Assembly (NCBI RefSeq): GCF_000321225.1
Contig: NW_004450460.1
Span: 1,082,420-1,146,419, forward strand
DNA: 64,000 nucleotides
DNA from: Odobenus rosmarus divergens
Taxonomy: Eukaryota; Chordata; Mammalia; Carnivora; Odobenidae
Reading direction: 5' to 3'
This document shows positions 36,000 to 47,756 of the stretch, in pieces. Position numbers and translations under genes: made by a program. The stretch's first letter is position 1; every line of letters begins with the position of its first letter. Under the pieces are notes generated by a model that was not told where the DNA came from, ran no database searches, and worked only from the letters and a program-made list of their open reading frames with translations.

Positions 36000-36430
36000 A
36001 AAACAGGCAGGAAGAAAGCCAAGCAAAACTGCCCCATGCAGTGAAAACATGTGTCAAGAATGGAGGCAGTTTCAGGCCGACAAAGATGGGGAGCCCCTCG
36101 CCAGCGGCCCAACAGTGAAGAAAGAAAATGGAAGGGACATCCTTCAGGAGGGAGAAAACCAGCCATGGAAGGGAGCAACAAAAGCAGCAGATCCACAGAA
36201 ATCTGCTATCAAGAAAATACACAAATCTAAATAAATACCAAGCATATGAACCAGAGAACACTTTCGGGGTTACAACGTATTAAGTGAATGAGCGTGTCCG
36301 TGAGTGCACGTGAGTCCCATGACCGCACAAGGGTCTGAGGGCTGGGTGCTGCAGGGAGGGGGACAAAGTGGCTCATTAGCATCAGGCGTTAAGTTTAGGG
36401 TCTGCGTTGTACGTAACCTCTAAAAGAAAG
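36000..36430 (+). mobile_element. Possible L1/HAL1-type relic
   Basis: GAGGCAGTTTCAGGCCGACA, GAAGAAAGAAAATGGAAGG, ACACAAATCTAAATAAATAC, TTTCGGGGTTACAACGTATT and GTTAAGTTTAGGGTCTGCG recall an L1-derived repeat I know only from its text. The 82-codon frame at 35,986-36,234 would be part of it. Confidence 0.35.
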
Positions 36431-36497
36431 GAACGTTGAGTGCATAGCTCCTAAAGCAGAGGGGGTTAGGAGGAGGCAGGATTTAGAAGAGTGAGAG

Positions 36498-36668
36498 GTG
36501 CCCGGATGGCACAGTCGGTTAAGTGTCTAACTCCTGATTTCAGCTCAGCTCATGATCTCAGGGTCGTGAGACCGAGCCCCACGTCGGACCCCATGCTGGG
36601 CATGGAGCCTGCTTGGGACTCTCTCTCCCTCTGCCCCTCCCCCCCAAAAAAACAAAAAATTAAAGAAT
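36498..36668 (+). mobile_element. Old CAN SINE
   Basis: GAGGTGCCCGGATGGCACAGTCGGTTAAGTGTCTAACTC head, CTCAGGGTCGTGAGACCGAG block and C-rich tail ending in A-rich sequence. It is more diverged than the other full-length copies and lacks the AAATAAATAAAATCTT tail. Confidence 0.85.
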
Positions 36669-37124
36669 AATAAGCATATTCAAATGAAAGGCAGATGAGC
36701 AGCACTGCGGGCAGGCCCGGCGAGGTGGATGGTCTGCCCACACATCCAGCCACCACCATACACATTAAGGGGAAATGGGCTAAAAGGAAAGCAGATCCGT
36801 GTGCCACCCACTTATGTGACCATTACCAGACCTACGAAGTCTGCAGTGCAGAGCCTTGGGGCAGCCCCCCCTCCAGGACTCTCCTGCCTGTTTCCTGCTG
36901 TTCCTCAAGGTCTGGCTGCGCCCCTTTCGTCCATGCCACGGGCCACCCGTTTCCCTGGGGCGCTGGCCTTTTCATTCTTTCGGGGCTATCTTTTGATGAA
37001 CAGAGCTTCTCAGTCTTAACATAAACCAAATTCTCTTTCCCTTTATGATCAGCACTTCCTGGCCCTATTTAGGAAAACTGTTCTTAACCCAAAGGCCAAG
37101 AATAGCATCTTCTCTGTTATCTTC

Positions 37125-37365
37125 TAGAACAGTGCTGTCCGAGAGAAATACACCACAAGCCACAAATGCCAGCCACGTCTATAATTTCAGATTTTCTAGA
37201 AGCCACATTAAAGAGTAAAAGGAAACAGGTGAAATTAATTTTTACTAAGTCTGCCCAAGTTATCGTCAACATGTATATAAAACATTTTACGTTACTTTTT
37301 TTCCAACGTCTAGGTGTTGTACACTTCCACACATCCGAAGTGCTCAGTGAGCACGCATGGCTCTA
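37125..37365 (+). mobile_element. Non-autonomous hAT-like DNA transposon relic
   Basis: AACAGTGCTGTCCGAGAGAAATA, then TATAATTTCAGATTTTCTAG, AAGCCACATTAAAGAGTAAA with AGGAAACAGGTGAAATTAAT, and CCGAAGTGCTCAGTGAGCAC follow a common mammalian element whose ends read CAGTGCTGTCCAATAGAA. The right terminus is missing. A T-run of about 20 lies just downstream at 37,428-37,447. Confidence 0.65.
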
Positions 37366-37449
37366 ACTTTTATATTTAGTCTTCCTGGCTCAATTATTCT
37401 TTGTGTGGTGCGAAGTATGGACAAAGATTTTTTTTTTTTTTTTTTTTAC

Positions 37450-37779
37450 TATATGGCTATACAGTTGACCTAGCATGCTTTATTACAAAGACTCTCTGGA
37501 CCTTCTTTTTTTCTCTCTTGAACACTCTTGCCAGAGATTTTCACTTTATCCCTACGTTTAAAACATCAAACTCTGGCCTTGATTACTCTGCTGAAGATCC
37601 AGTTTCTGTCGCATCAGCTGCTGCTCCCATGCTCCCACCCTGCCGTCTGGTCCTCCACTTCCTCTGGCTTAGACCACTCTGCAGGTGACCCCTTCCTTTC
37701 TGTTCTGTGCATCCAAGGCTCTGAACTGCTCTCCGGTCTACCTGCAGCCCAAAAGTCTCAATAGGTAGTATTTTTGTTA
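37450..37779. other. Unassigned sequence
   Basis: AT-moderate sequence with a TTGATTACTCTGCTGAAGAT stretch. No exon or repeat family was recognised. Confidence 0.45.
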
Positions 37780-38085
37780 TCTTTCAGCTAAAAATATTTT
37801 CCACTTTCCATTATAAATCATTCTTTGTCCCCCTGGTTACTTAAAAGTATATATCCTAACGTCTAAATATAGGGAGACAGCCTCTCTTCGTTGTTGATTT
37901 CTGGTTGGATTCCACTTTGGCCAAGAACACACTCTGGGTGGCGGCAGTTGGCTGAAACCTGTTGAGGTTTCGGTCAGTCTGGGAATATTCTCTGAGTCCT
38001 TAAAGAGGTGTGTAGCCTGCGTTGTTGGGCTCCCTGTTCTATTGGCTCAAATGTGTGAATCGTGGTTTTCAAGTATTTACGCCGG
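37780..38085 (-). mobile_element. Decayed L1 ORF2 fragment, reverse
   Basis: GTTGTTGATTTCTGGTTGGA, CCACTTTGGCCAAGAACACA, CCTGTTGAGGTTTCGGTCAG and GGGAATATTCTCTGAGTCC align in order with the reverse complement of the middle of L1 ORF2. Very diverged. Confidence 0.6.
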
Positions 38086-38284
38086 CTGGCATGCATGGTT
38101 AGGGTACAGCTAAGCTGAGCTGCTGTGACAAGGGCCCTTCTGTCCCCTGATTAGTGCAGGGCAGCCTCCCAACACCTTCCCAAGGCCCCAGGCCAGCAGG
38201 GCGGCTCCACACCCTCCCCAGGGGCTGTCCAGGGACCCGGGAAGGTATACAGGAACAAGAGGAGGGGCAAAGCCAGGACAAGCA

Positions 38285-38980
38285 TTTTTTTTCCCCCTAA
38301 AATTTTGTGTCCTTTTACCAACCTCTCCCTATCTCCCCCAGCCCCTGGCACTACTCTATCACTCTGTTCCTGAGTTTGACTTTTTCTTTTTTTAGATTCC
38401 ACATGTAAGTGATACCATGCGGTATTTGTCTTTCTCCATCTGGCTTATTTCACTTAGCACAGTGTCCCCCAGGGTCACGCATGTTGTTGCCAATGACAGG
38501 ATTTCCTTCTTTGTTAAGGCTGAATGGCATTCCATTGTGTACAGGTACCACGTTTTTCTGTCGACCCACACAGGTTGCTTCGATACCTCGACTGTCGGGA
38601 ATAACGCTGGAACGATGATGGGAATACAGACATGTCTTCAAGATCATGATTTTGTTTGGATAAATACCCAGAAGAGAAACTGCTGGATTATATGGTAACT
38701 CTGGTTTTAATTTCTTGAGGAACCTCCATACTGTTTTCCCCAGTGCACCCCCCACTGCACCAACTGACATTTCCATCAGCAGGGCACTTCTCCCCCACCC
38801 TCACCAACACTTGGTATCTCCTGGCTTTTTTATGATCCCCACTCTGACAGGTGTGAGGTGATAGCACAGTGTGGTTTTGATGTGCATTTCCCTGATGATG
38901 AGCGATGATGAGCATCTTTGTAGGTACATCTAAACAAAGGTATATCTTTGTTGGCCATCTGTAGGTCTTCTTTGGAAGAC
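38285..38980 (-). mobile_element. L1 3' region, reverse
   Basis: ACATGTAAGTGATACCATGC, GGCTTATTTCACTTAGCACA, CATTCCATTGTGTACAGGTA, GGATAAATACCCAGAAGAG, GAGGAACCTCCATACTGTTT, AGGTGTGAGGTGATAGCACA and TTGTTGGCCATCTGTAGGTC are L1 landmarks in reverse order. Short minus frames here are ORF2 C-terminal remnants with frame breaks. Confidence 0.85.
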
Positions 38981-41028
38981 AGGCAGATGGGAGACTCTCC
39001 GGGCCATGAACATCGTATGAGCATAGGCCAGGGGTCTCAGCTGGAAAGGGCACATCAGAGGGTTGACCAGGCTGCAGGCACCCCTGGGGCGGGAATGGGG
39101 GTGGGGCTGGAGGGAGATAGGAAATTTGGACAAAGGGTCTTTTGAGCAGGAATATGACATGAAAGCTCTCTGGTGGTTTGTGGAAGATTGGAGTCAAAGA
39201 TAAGGACATACAGCCCCCAAGCCCACATCTGGGTACCTGCATTTGGGAGAGCCCAGGGCCCCAGGGCCTGCCTGGAGCCCAGCAAAGCCATGGCCCTGAC
39301 GAGGTCCTGCAGTCTAGACTGGCCCCTGGACCAGGCCCGCACCCAGAACCATGAGGTGTTTGAGCAGCCAGGACATGGCCTGCCCTGGCACACAGGCTGA
39401 AGAGTACAGTCTTCACCCTAGACCCCTGCAAATGTCATTTCAGGGGACGTTTTATTATTTGTATTAGAAATCAAAGGACCCAGACTTCTGGGAAAGAAAG
39501 GACACATGGAAAACAGTAGTGCTCCTATGGACTGCTCCTGGCAGGGACATCTGGCTCTGGGGGGCAGATTGGCCCCATAATTACTGTTCTCCCAGGTGCC
39601 GTGTTACCAGGAGCACTCTGTGACCCCAATTACAGCAGAATTAGCGTAAAGCACTACCAGGACAACTGGGGATATCTACAGGTACCACATCTTGATCCTA
39701 CATCTGAATCACTGGTCTAAAAACAAACCATCAGAATAAACTCAAAGGCCTGAGTCCCGTGGGCCCTGGCTCTGGCCCCTACGCTACAGCCCACTCCCAC
39801 TGCCTGGTCCCATCCTTGCTCCCCCAGGGGACAAGCCAGCCCAGGCCCGGCACCTTCGTCACCTATGGCACTGCAGGTACCGGCTGCTGGAGGTCGAGAA
39901 AGTACCTTGCCAGGTCAGCACAGGGCCAGGACACTGTGGAGACCCCAGCCACCGAGTCCCGCACAGCAGTGCCTGCTCCTACAATGTGGTCACCACTGCA
40001 AGTGAACAGAAACGGGTGCCACCAGAGCCAGACGCCAGCACGTCGCCCCAGCCGCCAAGGTACCACGGTCCTCACACGTGGGTGTGGCTGTAACTCAGGA
40101 CCCGACAGGACGGCCCACATGCACACTGCTGGTGGCAGGAAGGGGCTGCAGCTAGTCTACAGCACAGCAAAGACAGTGCCTCTGACCACACTGAGCCTGC
40201 CACCAGCGCTGGCCCCTGGTCAGCCCTGACCCACGTGTCCCTGCTGTGCTGACAGGAGCAGGAAGCACGCTGCACGCAACGGGAAGCAGACTCGGGGCAG
40301 CAGAGGACATGGACAGCAGGACCCCTCAGGCCCCTCAGCCTGTGTGTTACTCCAGCAACGCCCCCAGGGCTTGGCCAGACGCCAGGTACAAGGACCGCCA
40401 GCACGTGGCTGAGGTGTTCCATCCCGAAAAAGCACGGCAGCTCCCCTGAGGTCTCCATCTGGGAGTTCCCCTGGAAGTGTCCAGGGCCGTGGCACAGAGC
40501 AGGGAAGGACCTGCTGGGCAGAAGGTGGTCTGGGCTCCAGCGCTGGCTGGTACAGACCCACCTTCTGAGGCTTCCTGGGCTCCCTCATCCATCTCAGGCC
40601 CCAGTGGTCCAGGGTGGAAGTCTGAGTCAGGGCCGGGCAGGGCCCTGGAACCCAGCTGAGAGGGATGTGAGCTCCATCCACAAAGGCCACCAGCAGGGCA
40701 GTGGGCTGTGCCCTCACATGGAGCTTCAGGAGAGAGGACACTCTTCAAGCAAACCAAGGACCACCACCACCATCCTGGTGACAGCTCAGACCGCAGGGGC
40801 CAGCAAACCACAAACACTACTCCTTAAAACCATGACCAATATGGAACGCAAGTGCCCCACCCACCCAGGAAGAAGCACAGCTCGCAGCCGCAGCCCTGCT
40901 CCTCACAGATCGCCCTGAAGACAGTGAAACACCTCGGGGGGACCATCCACATCACTGAACAACAGCTGCTCTCAGTCGGCCTTGGAGGAAGTACACTAAA
41001 GCCAACAAGGTCACAACAAGACAACACA

Positions 41029-41034
41029 TTTATT
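41029..41034 (-). terminator. Candidate polyadenylation signal (minus strand)
   Basis: AATAAA on the minus strand, with TGTGTTGTCTTGTTGTG immediately beyond it on the same strand, matches the hexamer plus GU-rich downstream element of a mammalian poly(A) site. Whether any transcript uses it is unknown. It may be an unused site in the MOB2 intron. Confidence 0.35.
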
Positions 41035-42253
41035 TTCACATGAATTATAAATGCCAGGAACTCTCAACAGAACTCAGCTGAGCCCAGCACTTCTTCAGCC
41101 AAAAAGGTAGGAGGCCTTCCCAGCAGAAACAATAGAATGTACTTGAAAACAAGAATTTTAATTACAAAGCGTTTCAAAACCCTGGCGGGCAGAGAAGAGG
41201 CATGGGCCTCCACCCTGACAGCCAGGAGCAAAGGTGCATCCCAAGACCAAAGCCCAAGGCAGAAACAAGTCCCCTCTGCCCATCCCCATACAGAGCTCAG
41301 CCTGGATGCCCTGCTCCCAGGAGGCAGGAGGGACAGCCTGTGTGGTGACAGAGTGACCCATAAGACACACGCCTGTGTGCCCTTGGTGCCTTTGAGCTCT
41401 CTGGGGCTTAAGCACGTCTGTCTCTCTGAAACCAGAAACTTGATGACAACAAGGTGCATGCCGACCACACACCAGGCACCTGCTACAAATTCTGTCCCAG
41501 CCAAAACCATCCTGTCCTGCAGGGCAGGAGCTGTGTGACCCGGGTGCTGAAGCGCAGGGGGCAGTCGTGATGCCTGAGACCACCTGGCCTGCAGATGGCA
41601 CACCGAAGGAGCACCCAGGCCTCCTTGCCGGCACCCCCTCCCAAGAGCGGTGCCTACAGGACATGTGCCCGCTGCCAACTCACCTGGCCAGCTGCCCACT
41701 GGCAGGCGCGGTGTGCCCCAGCATGGCCTTCTCCCTGACCACACCATGTATGGCAGATGCTCCCTGGGGGTCTGGGGAGAGAAGATGAAGCCCAGGCCCT
41801 GAAGGTGCAGCACTCGTAACGTATTTTATTCTGGGTGTGGGAAACCCAGTGCAGCACAAAACGCCCCTCTTATGGAAGGGAGGGAGCACAAAGGTGCCAG
41901 CTCCATTCTCCTGCTGAAGCCACAGTCCTCAGCTGCACAGCCCGTATCAGGGACTCTCAGGAAAGTTCAGGCAGCCTCAGGCCAGGCGCACTTTCTGCCC
42001 TGGGCCACTACTCAGCTCACCCAGCACAGGAAGGAACGTCACATCCACAGCAAGAAGTAAACACACTTTGTCCGGCACTGCCGAGAGGACACCAGGCCTC
42101 CTAGGAGGACTCCTCTCTGCAGCCCATCATCAGCTGGAGGCCAGGGCTGGGGGGTGAGAACAGCAACAGCGGCCTAGATTCCTTCTCAGCCCTTCTTTGT
42201 TCATTCACCAAACAGCCAAGAGGACACCGGGCAGAGGGACTGGGAAGAGGGCT

Positions 42254-42274
42254 GGGGGGGAGGGGAGGGGAGGG
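42254..42274 (+). repeat. G-quadruplex motif
   Basis: G-runs of 7, 4, 4 and 3 separated by single A residues on the plus strand. This is a compact, very canonical G4 sequence. Confidence 0.85.
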
Positions 42275-42289
42275 AGTGTGACTCGCCCA

Positions 42290-42434
42290 CGGTGTGAACA
42301 GTTCGCATGATGATCCTCCTGGGGACTGCTCAGAGCCAGGACTCCTACTGTCCACTGAGCTTCCAAGAGGACCCCAAACTCATCCAGCACCTCAGAGGAT
42401 GAGTACTCCTTGAGGGGCACTTTGAGAAACCCTG
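42290..42434 (-). mobile_element. Possible MER5-like hAT relic
   Basis: Ends in GCACTTTGAGAAACCCTG, the right terminus typical of MER5/Charlie elements (TTTGAGAACCACTG). The interior keeps CCTGGGGACTGCTCAGAGCC-like text only loosely. Confidence 0.4.
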
Positions 42435-43379
42435 TTCTAGGTTCTCCACATTGCCTTCTCAATACTCTCTGCAGCCTCAGCGACCAAATGCAGTCCCAAC
42501 GGGCACTGGGCAAGCAAGGGGCTCCTGAACAGTTCATGACACCATTGCGAACTGAATTTCTTCCCAAGAGAACAAACCAAATGGTACACACACTTCCAAT
42601 AACGCATGCATGTGTGCGAGTGTGTGTGTGGGGGGGCAGTGATGATAAAGACTGTACAAGAAAACATGGAATGCTAAGATCATCCCCACACACGAGCCAG
42701 GAGGAAAAGGGCAAGGCACAGGGCCAAGCTCTGGTCTGTGCCTACAGTCCTCCCCAGGCTATGCCCCGGGGGCTGCCAAGCCAAAGGCTTGGGGCTCACT
42801 CTCTCGGCCCAAACACGCTCACACCCTGCAGCATCGCTGTTCCCCAGCCAACGCTCTGGTCTCCCAGCACACACTGGACCGCTCCGGGTTCTCTGGCCAG
42901 GTCCCAGTACAGCCGAACGCACACTCTGCTCAACTCACGAATGGATGCCCTCGGGAAACATAGCAAGAAGCAGGGTCATGGGGGTAGTCCCACTTGGGCG
43001 AGTTTGAGCATCTCCCCCGCTCTGTCTTTGCTCTTGTTCCTTTAAGAACAAACTTTAAAATCTTAATACTTGGGATTAATACCCCTAAAGTATACAGACC
43101 TCAGGCCAGTCATAAGAAAGCTAGACCACTCTGCACACAAAGAGCAGACAGATGATTCACTGAGGACACAGGGGCTTCGAGTACGAGAACGTCAGCCTCA
43201 GCCCTCTTCAAGGAAACGTGCACTAACCAAATATCCCTCCTTACTTACCAAAGCGGCAAAGATTTTTTTCATAAAAGAGTAACACAGGCAGCTGGTCACA
43301 AAGTGGTCATGAGTGCATGCGAGCGCTTTCAGGAACGTGAGTGTGCAGAGCCTCTCCAGGAAGACGCTCACAGGCCCTC
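42435..43379. other. Unassigned sequence with GT run
   Basis: A GT/G run is at 42,614-42,636. No exon was recognised. An AT-richer patch is at 43,030-43,110. Confidence 0.45.
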
Positions 43380-43700
43380 TCTCGGAGCCCGCCAGTCCCC
43401 TTCCAAAACCCTACTGGAGGAAATGCCAACGTTGGGCAGCAACTGATGTACACGGATGCTCAGAACCGCTATCCGCTGGGAGAAGACACCCTAAACACCC
43501 TGCCATGGAGGACTACGGGAGTTACGGCACACCCACAGGGGCCACCCTAATCTCCTGCCACAGACACTGACTGCTGGGGGGAGTCCGCACCCCGTGTGAC
43601 ACCAGTTTTCAGCGTCGAGTCACAGTCTCGAGGTGGTGGGATCACTCACTTTTTGATTTCTGCATTTCCTGTGTTTTTATGTTTCTACAATGGACTTGTG
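43380..43700 (+). mobile_element. Possible L1M 3' end relic
   Basis: AAATGCCAACGTTGGGCAGC, AACTGATGTACACGGATGCT, and TTTGATTTCTGCATTTCCTG with TTTATGTTTCTACAATGGAC resemble an L1M 3' UTR and tail in sense. Confidence 0.35.
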
Positions 43701-44399
43701 AAACCAAGTACCACGGGAGCAGGGACTCTGTCTGCTCCCTCACACCATGCCAACAGGGGCCACAAAGGAACAGCCGGAGGCGCTCAAAAGGCAATGCAGG
43801 AGTACACGAGTGTCAGCATATCTATACTCAGGAAACTCTTCAGAGTGTTTAATTAAGATCTTGGGATTCCTTAGACTCCCCGGACATCCAAGTGGACCTC
43901 CACCTTCTTATGCACTTTGGTGGCCCAGCACCCCAGTACCCCCTGCACCTGCCCCCACTCCTCTCTCTCCTCCCTAGGCCTCAAAGAGCACTCTCTGTAG
44001 AGGTCATGGTATTGGTTCAAAAGGGTGCAGCCACTAGAAACAACAAATGCACACATGTCCACTCTGGTGGCTCCGGGCAGAGCCCCCCAAGACAGCCCCC
44101 ACAGCACATGGGAAGCCTTTTACCCATCCACGTTTCCCCTGTATATCCCAACCCAACCAGCTGGGGAAATGCACCCATGCTGCTGTGACAGGCCCCCTCT
44201 GGTCTGTTCTGCAGGGCTCTCTGCCTGCCAAGCCACACACATGGCACTGACGATCACCAGCACTCGCAGGCAGCAGTCAAGGCCAGGGACAGCCCTACAC
44301 CAGGGCCGCAGCTGCTCAGGGCACCTCCCATGACTCATGGCCTGCAGCCGTGCGGTCTTGGCCTGGCCCAGGCTGGCTCCCCTGCACAAGGCTGACACC

Positions 44400-44565
44400 T
44401 GGAGCCGGATCGTTCCCCCTGTGGGGTCATCTTGGCAGTACGGGATGCTAAGCAGCATCCCTGGCCTCCACCCACCAGGAGCCAGAAGCCCCCATCCAAC
44501 CCCTGCAGTGTCCCTAACCAAAACCTCCCCAGCAGGTGAGATCACTCCAGGTTGAGACCCACTGG
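44400..44565 (-). mobile_element. MER20-like element, nearly complete, reverse
   Basis: GAGCCGGATCGTTCCCCCTG, GATGCTAAGCAGCATCCCTG then GCCTCCACCCACCAGGAGCC, CTAACCAAAACCTCCCCAGC and CCAGGTTGAGACCCACTGGC follow the whole reverse complement of MER20, including its TTGAGA(A/C)CCACTG end. Confidence 0.8.
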
Positions 44566-45504
44566 CAGCCTGCTCCATGCAATGCTGCTGAGGGCAACAG
44601 GAGTGGCCCTCACTTCACGCAGGGACTGTGGGTCCCGAGTGTGCCAATGCACCAGGCTCTGGGGAACCAAAAGCAGGTGCGAGTCAGTCCCCGCTCCTCA
44701 GAGGTGCAGCCTGGTGGGCACAGAAACCAAGCTGGTGCTGCTAGCTCACGTCTGCAGTGTCAACGCAGGGCCACCACACACGGTTGGTCTGAGAAGACAA
44801 ACTACAACCCTAAGGAGACCAACACCACATGCCCATCCTTCTGAGCAGCCAGAAGGGACTGAGGATGCCCCAGGAGCTCCCGGTACAGAGCCTCCCACCC
44901 TCTCCTCCCAATCAACTAATGACCCATCCTCACCCGCCCTCACTGGCCACCCCGGTGCCAGGCACCTCCACGTGGGCAACCTCAATCACATATAACCATG
45001 GCCGCCACGCAGTAAGGAAAGAAAAATGGCTCACTCCCATTTCTATGGAAATGAAACAGGCCGAGGAGGATAAGGACCTTAGGAAGGCCACACAGGACCA
45101 GCCCTGCTGCCCACACCTTCGCTTCCAGCCCCCAGCAGCGGTTAGGAAGGCACTACCAAGATAAAGCACACAGCTGTCCCCCGTCGGCCTGCAGTGCCCT
45201 CTACGCTGCTGGACCCGCTGCTGGACCTGGGGGGCCCACTTGGTAAATATCACCTCCCAGGCACCCCCTCCCACCGCCCCTGCTGGGAACGCTATGCTGA
45301 TGTCCCCATTCTTTGAATTGGAGACAGTCCTCGTGAACCTATCAAAGGGCTCTGCTTCGGGGAGCCAGGGTTAAGCAGAGACAGGGTGGCTGAAGGGGTA
45401 AACTGCCTTGAAGGAGAGGCCTGCCCCAGGGGCTGGTGGCTGGGGCTTCTAAACCACTGCGTAAGTGTCAGAGGGGAAGGCTGTGTGCTTTGACACCTGC
45501 TGCC
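44566..45504. other. Unassigned GC-rich sequence
   Basis: No exon or repeat was recognised. Confidence 0.45.
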
Positions 45505-45680
45505 GGATGGGTTATTTTTAGTTTGTATTGAAATCCCAGTTAGCCTACAGTGTAAGGCTAGTTTTAGGGGTACAATCCAGCCACTGCACACTCCCATACA
45601 TCGCCCTGTGCTCATCACACATGCACTCCCTAATCCCCATCCCTGGCTCCCCTCCCCACCTCCGGCAGTACCTTCCCTGT
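45505..45680 (-). mobile_element. L1 3' UTR end, reverse
   Basis: GAAATCCCAGTTAGCCTACA, AGGGGTACAATCCAGCCACT, GCCCTGTGCTCATCACACAT and CCTAATCCCCATCCCTGGCT correspond to the same carnivore L1 3' UTR seen at 2,940-3,080, but more diverged and truncated. Confidence 0.75.
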
Positions 45681-47514
45681 GGAGTTCAGTCTTCCCTTCC
45701 TTTCACTCAGAGGCCTCGCTGTAGGCAGGGAGGCCTGGCTGCAGGGTTAGGGTCTGGGGCATTCACTGCTGCTCGATGGGCTGGGAGCGACCCCTCCCCA
45801 AAGGCATCCCTGGGCCAAAGCGGCCTACAAGCGGGAACACAATGGGCCAATGCTCTGCCAGGCAGGTGCTACTCACATTCCAGAGTCCAGCTCTGCCTCC
45901 AGAGGGACACCGGGCTGCGGGCTGCGTGCCCTCAAGGACATGTGGCCACAGGCAGCCATCTATACCACAGGAAGCGACTCCCAGTCAGCCCCCCTCCTCC
46001 GTCCCCGCACCTCAGGCTGACAGTAAGGGGGAGACAGCCCTAGCAGGTAGGGAGCAGCCTTGAAATGAAAACAGCCACAGCCTGGAAGCATATTTGTTTT
46101 GGAAGCACCTACTTAATGAGCAGCTGGGGCTGGGTGCAAATGCCCACCTTCTCCTCTCCCTCCTGGAGGGGTGATCCTCTATGCTCCTCTCCATGGCCCC
46201 ACAGTTCCCAAGGAACCCACAGGATGGGCCAGAGGGGCCGCAGTTGTGTGCAGAAGCCAGAGCCTACCCAGGAGGCTGGACTGAGCCGATGGGCCCTGAG
46301 CGTGGGATCTGGGAGCCTACAAGCTTGGAACCTGCTGTTGGCTCCGTGTCCTGTGCTGATGGACCACATGTGTTCGACAAGGGAGCACAGTCTCCGCCCC
46401 GAGGAGTGTCGCTGGCATGGCCTTGGTTCTCACCAAATCACCTGCTTGACAGCAACTAAAGCACCAAGTTGAGGCCAGGTCCCCACGGCCTCCTCAAAGG
46501 CCTGCCCAGGGAGGGGCAGACAGGGAGAAAAGGTGGCAGCCCTCTCTGGAACAAGCACTGTGAAAGCCACAAACTGTCCGAGACGCGTGGCTCCCTCTGT
46601 GCTGCTGGCCCTCACAGGGCTGGGCCTGCTTCTTCATTCCACAGGTGGAGAAGCAGTCAGGAGAAATGGTCACCCAGGTACACAGGCAAGCCTAACCTCA
46701 GCTCCGATAGACCCCTCGTTGCTGCCTCAACAAGCTGTTGAGAGAAATAAGGCCAAGGTGAAAAGCAATGTTGTGCATCCTGGAGCAGGCTCAGGGCAAT
46801 GGCTACCCCCCACCAGAGGGCCAAGCTGATGGAGAATGGACACCGGGGCACTGCTCACTCGGGATCAGACACCTCCATGGGGGCACGTGGCTCACGCTAA
46901 AGCAGACGCCTCCTTTTTGAGGCCACTTGCGCACAGGCAGGGGCACTGGGCATGGTCTCTGCTCCTGAACTTCACTGCCTTGCCCTGGCACTGCCAGCAT
47001 AGGCGTGACCGCCCCCCAGCAGGCCTGGATGTGGAGGGCAAGAAAGGGATGGAAGGACAGAGGGAGGAAGGACGAAAGGCAGTGGGGTCTCGGCGCTGGG
47101 ACGGCACAGGAGGGGTGGGCGTGGGGAGCAGGCACCCGAGCCCACGAGGGGAAGTGTGTTAAGAAAGGGGGTGTGTGTGCGGCTGCCCCCAGCAGGGAGG
47201 CAACAGGAGAAGGAAATACGGAGCTCTGCCATGGGAAGAATACTCCGGCCAGATGGTCGTGAGGGAGGGCCGGGACGGAGGGGAAAGATGAACAAGGTGG
47301 GTGCGGGCAGGAGCAAGGACACACCTCTCAAACGCTCTTGGAAAAACTAATGGGTACTGACCAAGAGCTGGTCTCAGTGAGGCCAGGCCAGGGCCAACCG
47401 TACCTCCCAGGCTGGCACCCTCTCAGCCTCCCCACTTCGGCACCAGGAACACACTCGCAATGAAGAAGGTGGCAGACCCCAGGGAATAAGTAGCCACGGC
47501 CCCACGCCTTCGAT
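45681..47514. other. Gene-free GC-rich sequence
   Basis: No exon was recognised. A weak plus-strand MIR-like patch (TTCCACAGGTGGAGAAGCAG) is at about 46,635-46,700. Long minus frames at 46,803-47,331 are proline/serine-rich shadows of a purine-rich plus strand. Confidence 0.45.
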
Positions 47515-47756
47515 GAAAAAGGTGGCCGTGGGCGCCTGGGTGGCTCAGTCGTTGGACATCTGCCTTCGGCTCAGGTCATGATCCCGGGGTCCTGGGATCG
47601 AGTCCCACATCGGGGTCCCGGCTCCACAGGAAGCCTGCTTCTCCCTCTCCCACTCCCCCTGCTTGTGTTCCCTTTCTCGCTGTGTCTCTCTCTGTCAAAT
47701 AAATAAATAAAATCTTTAAAAAAAAAAAAGAAAAGAAAAAGAAAAAGGCGGCCGTG
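47515..47756 (+). mobile_element. CAN SINE with 16-bp target-site duplication
   Basis: The element is 47,531-47,740. GAAAAAGG(T/C)GGCCGTG flanks it at 47,515-47,530 and 47,741-47,756 with one mismatch. Full head, CT body and AAATAAATAAAATCTTT tail. Confidence 0.95.

Larger units (their letters stand above)
38981..42280. other. Gene-free intronic sequence
   Basis: No known exon was recognised. A 249-codon minus frame (41,064-41,813) ends 30 bases before a minus-strand AATAAA. Its translation is family-less. See the separate entry and finding. Confidence 0.45.

Noticed and set aside
38688..39431. 247-codon minus frame
   Set aside because: Its C-terminal part is reverse L1 sequence and the rest is unassigned GC-rich DNA. 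There is no family resemblance.
39875..39900. GGTACCGGCTGCTGGAGGTC, considered as a possible reverse MOB2 exon because of its resemblance to LEPE-type codons
   Set aside because: Flanking codons in all minus frames do not continue the MOB2 sequence, and no splice acceptor is in place.
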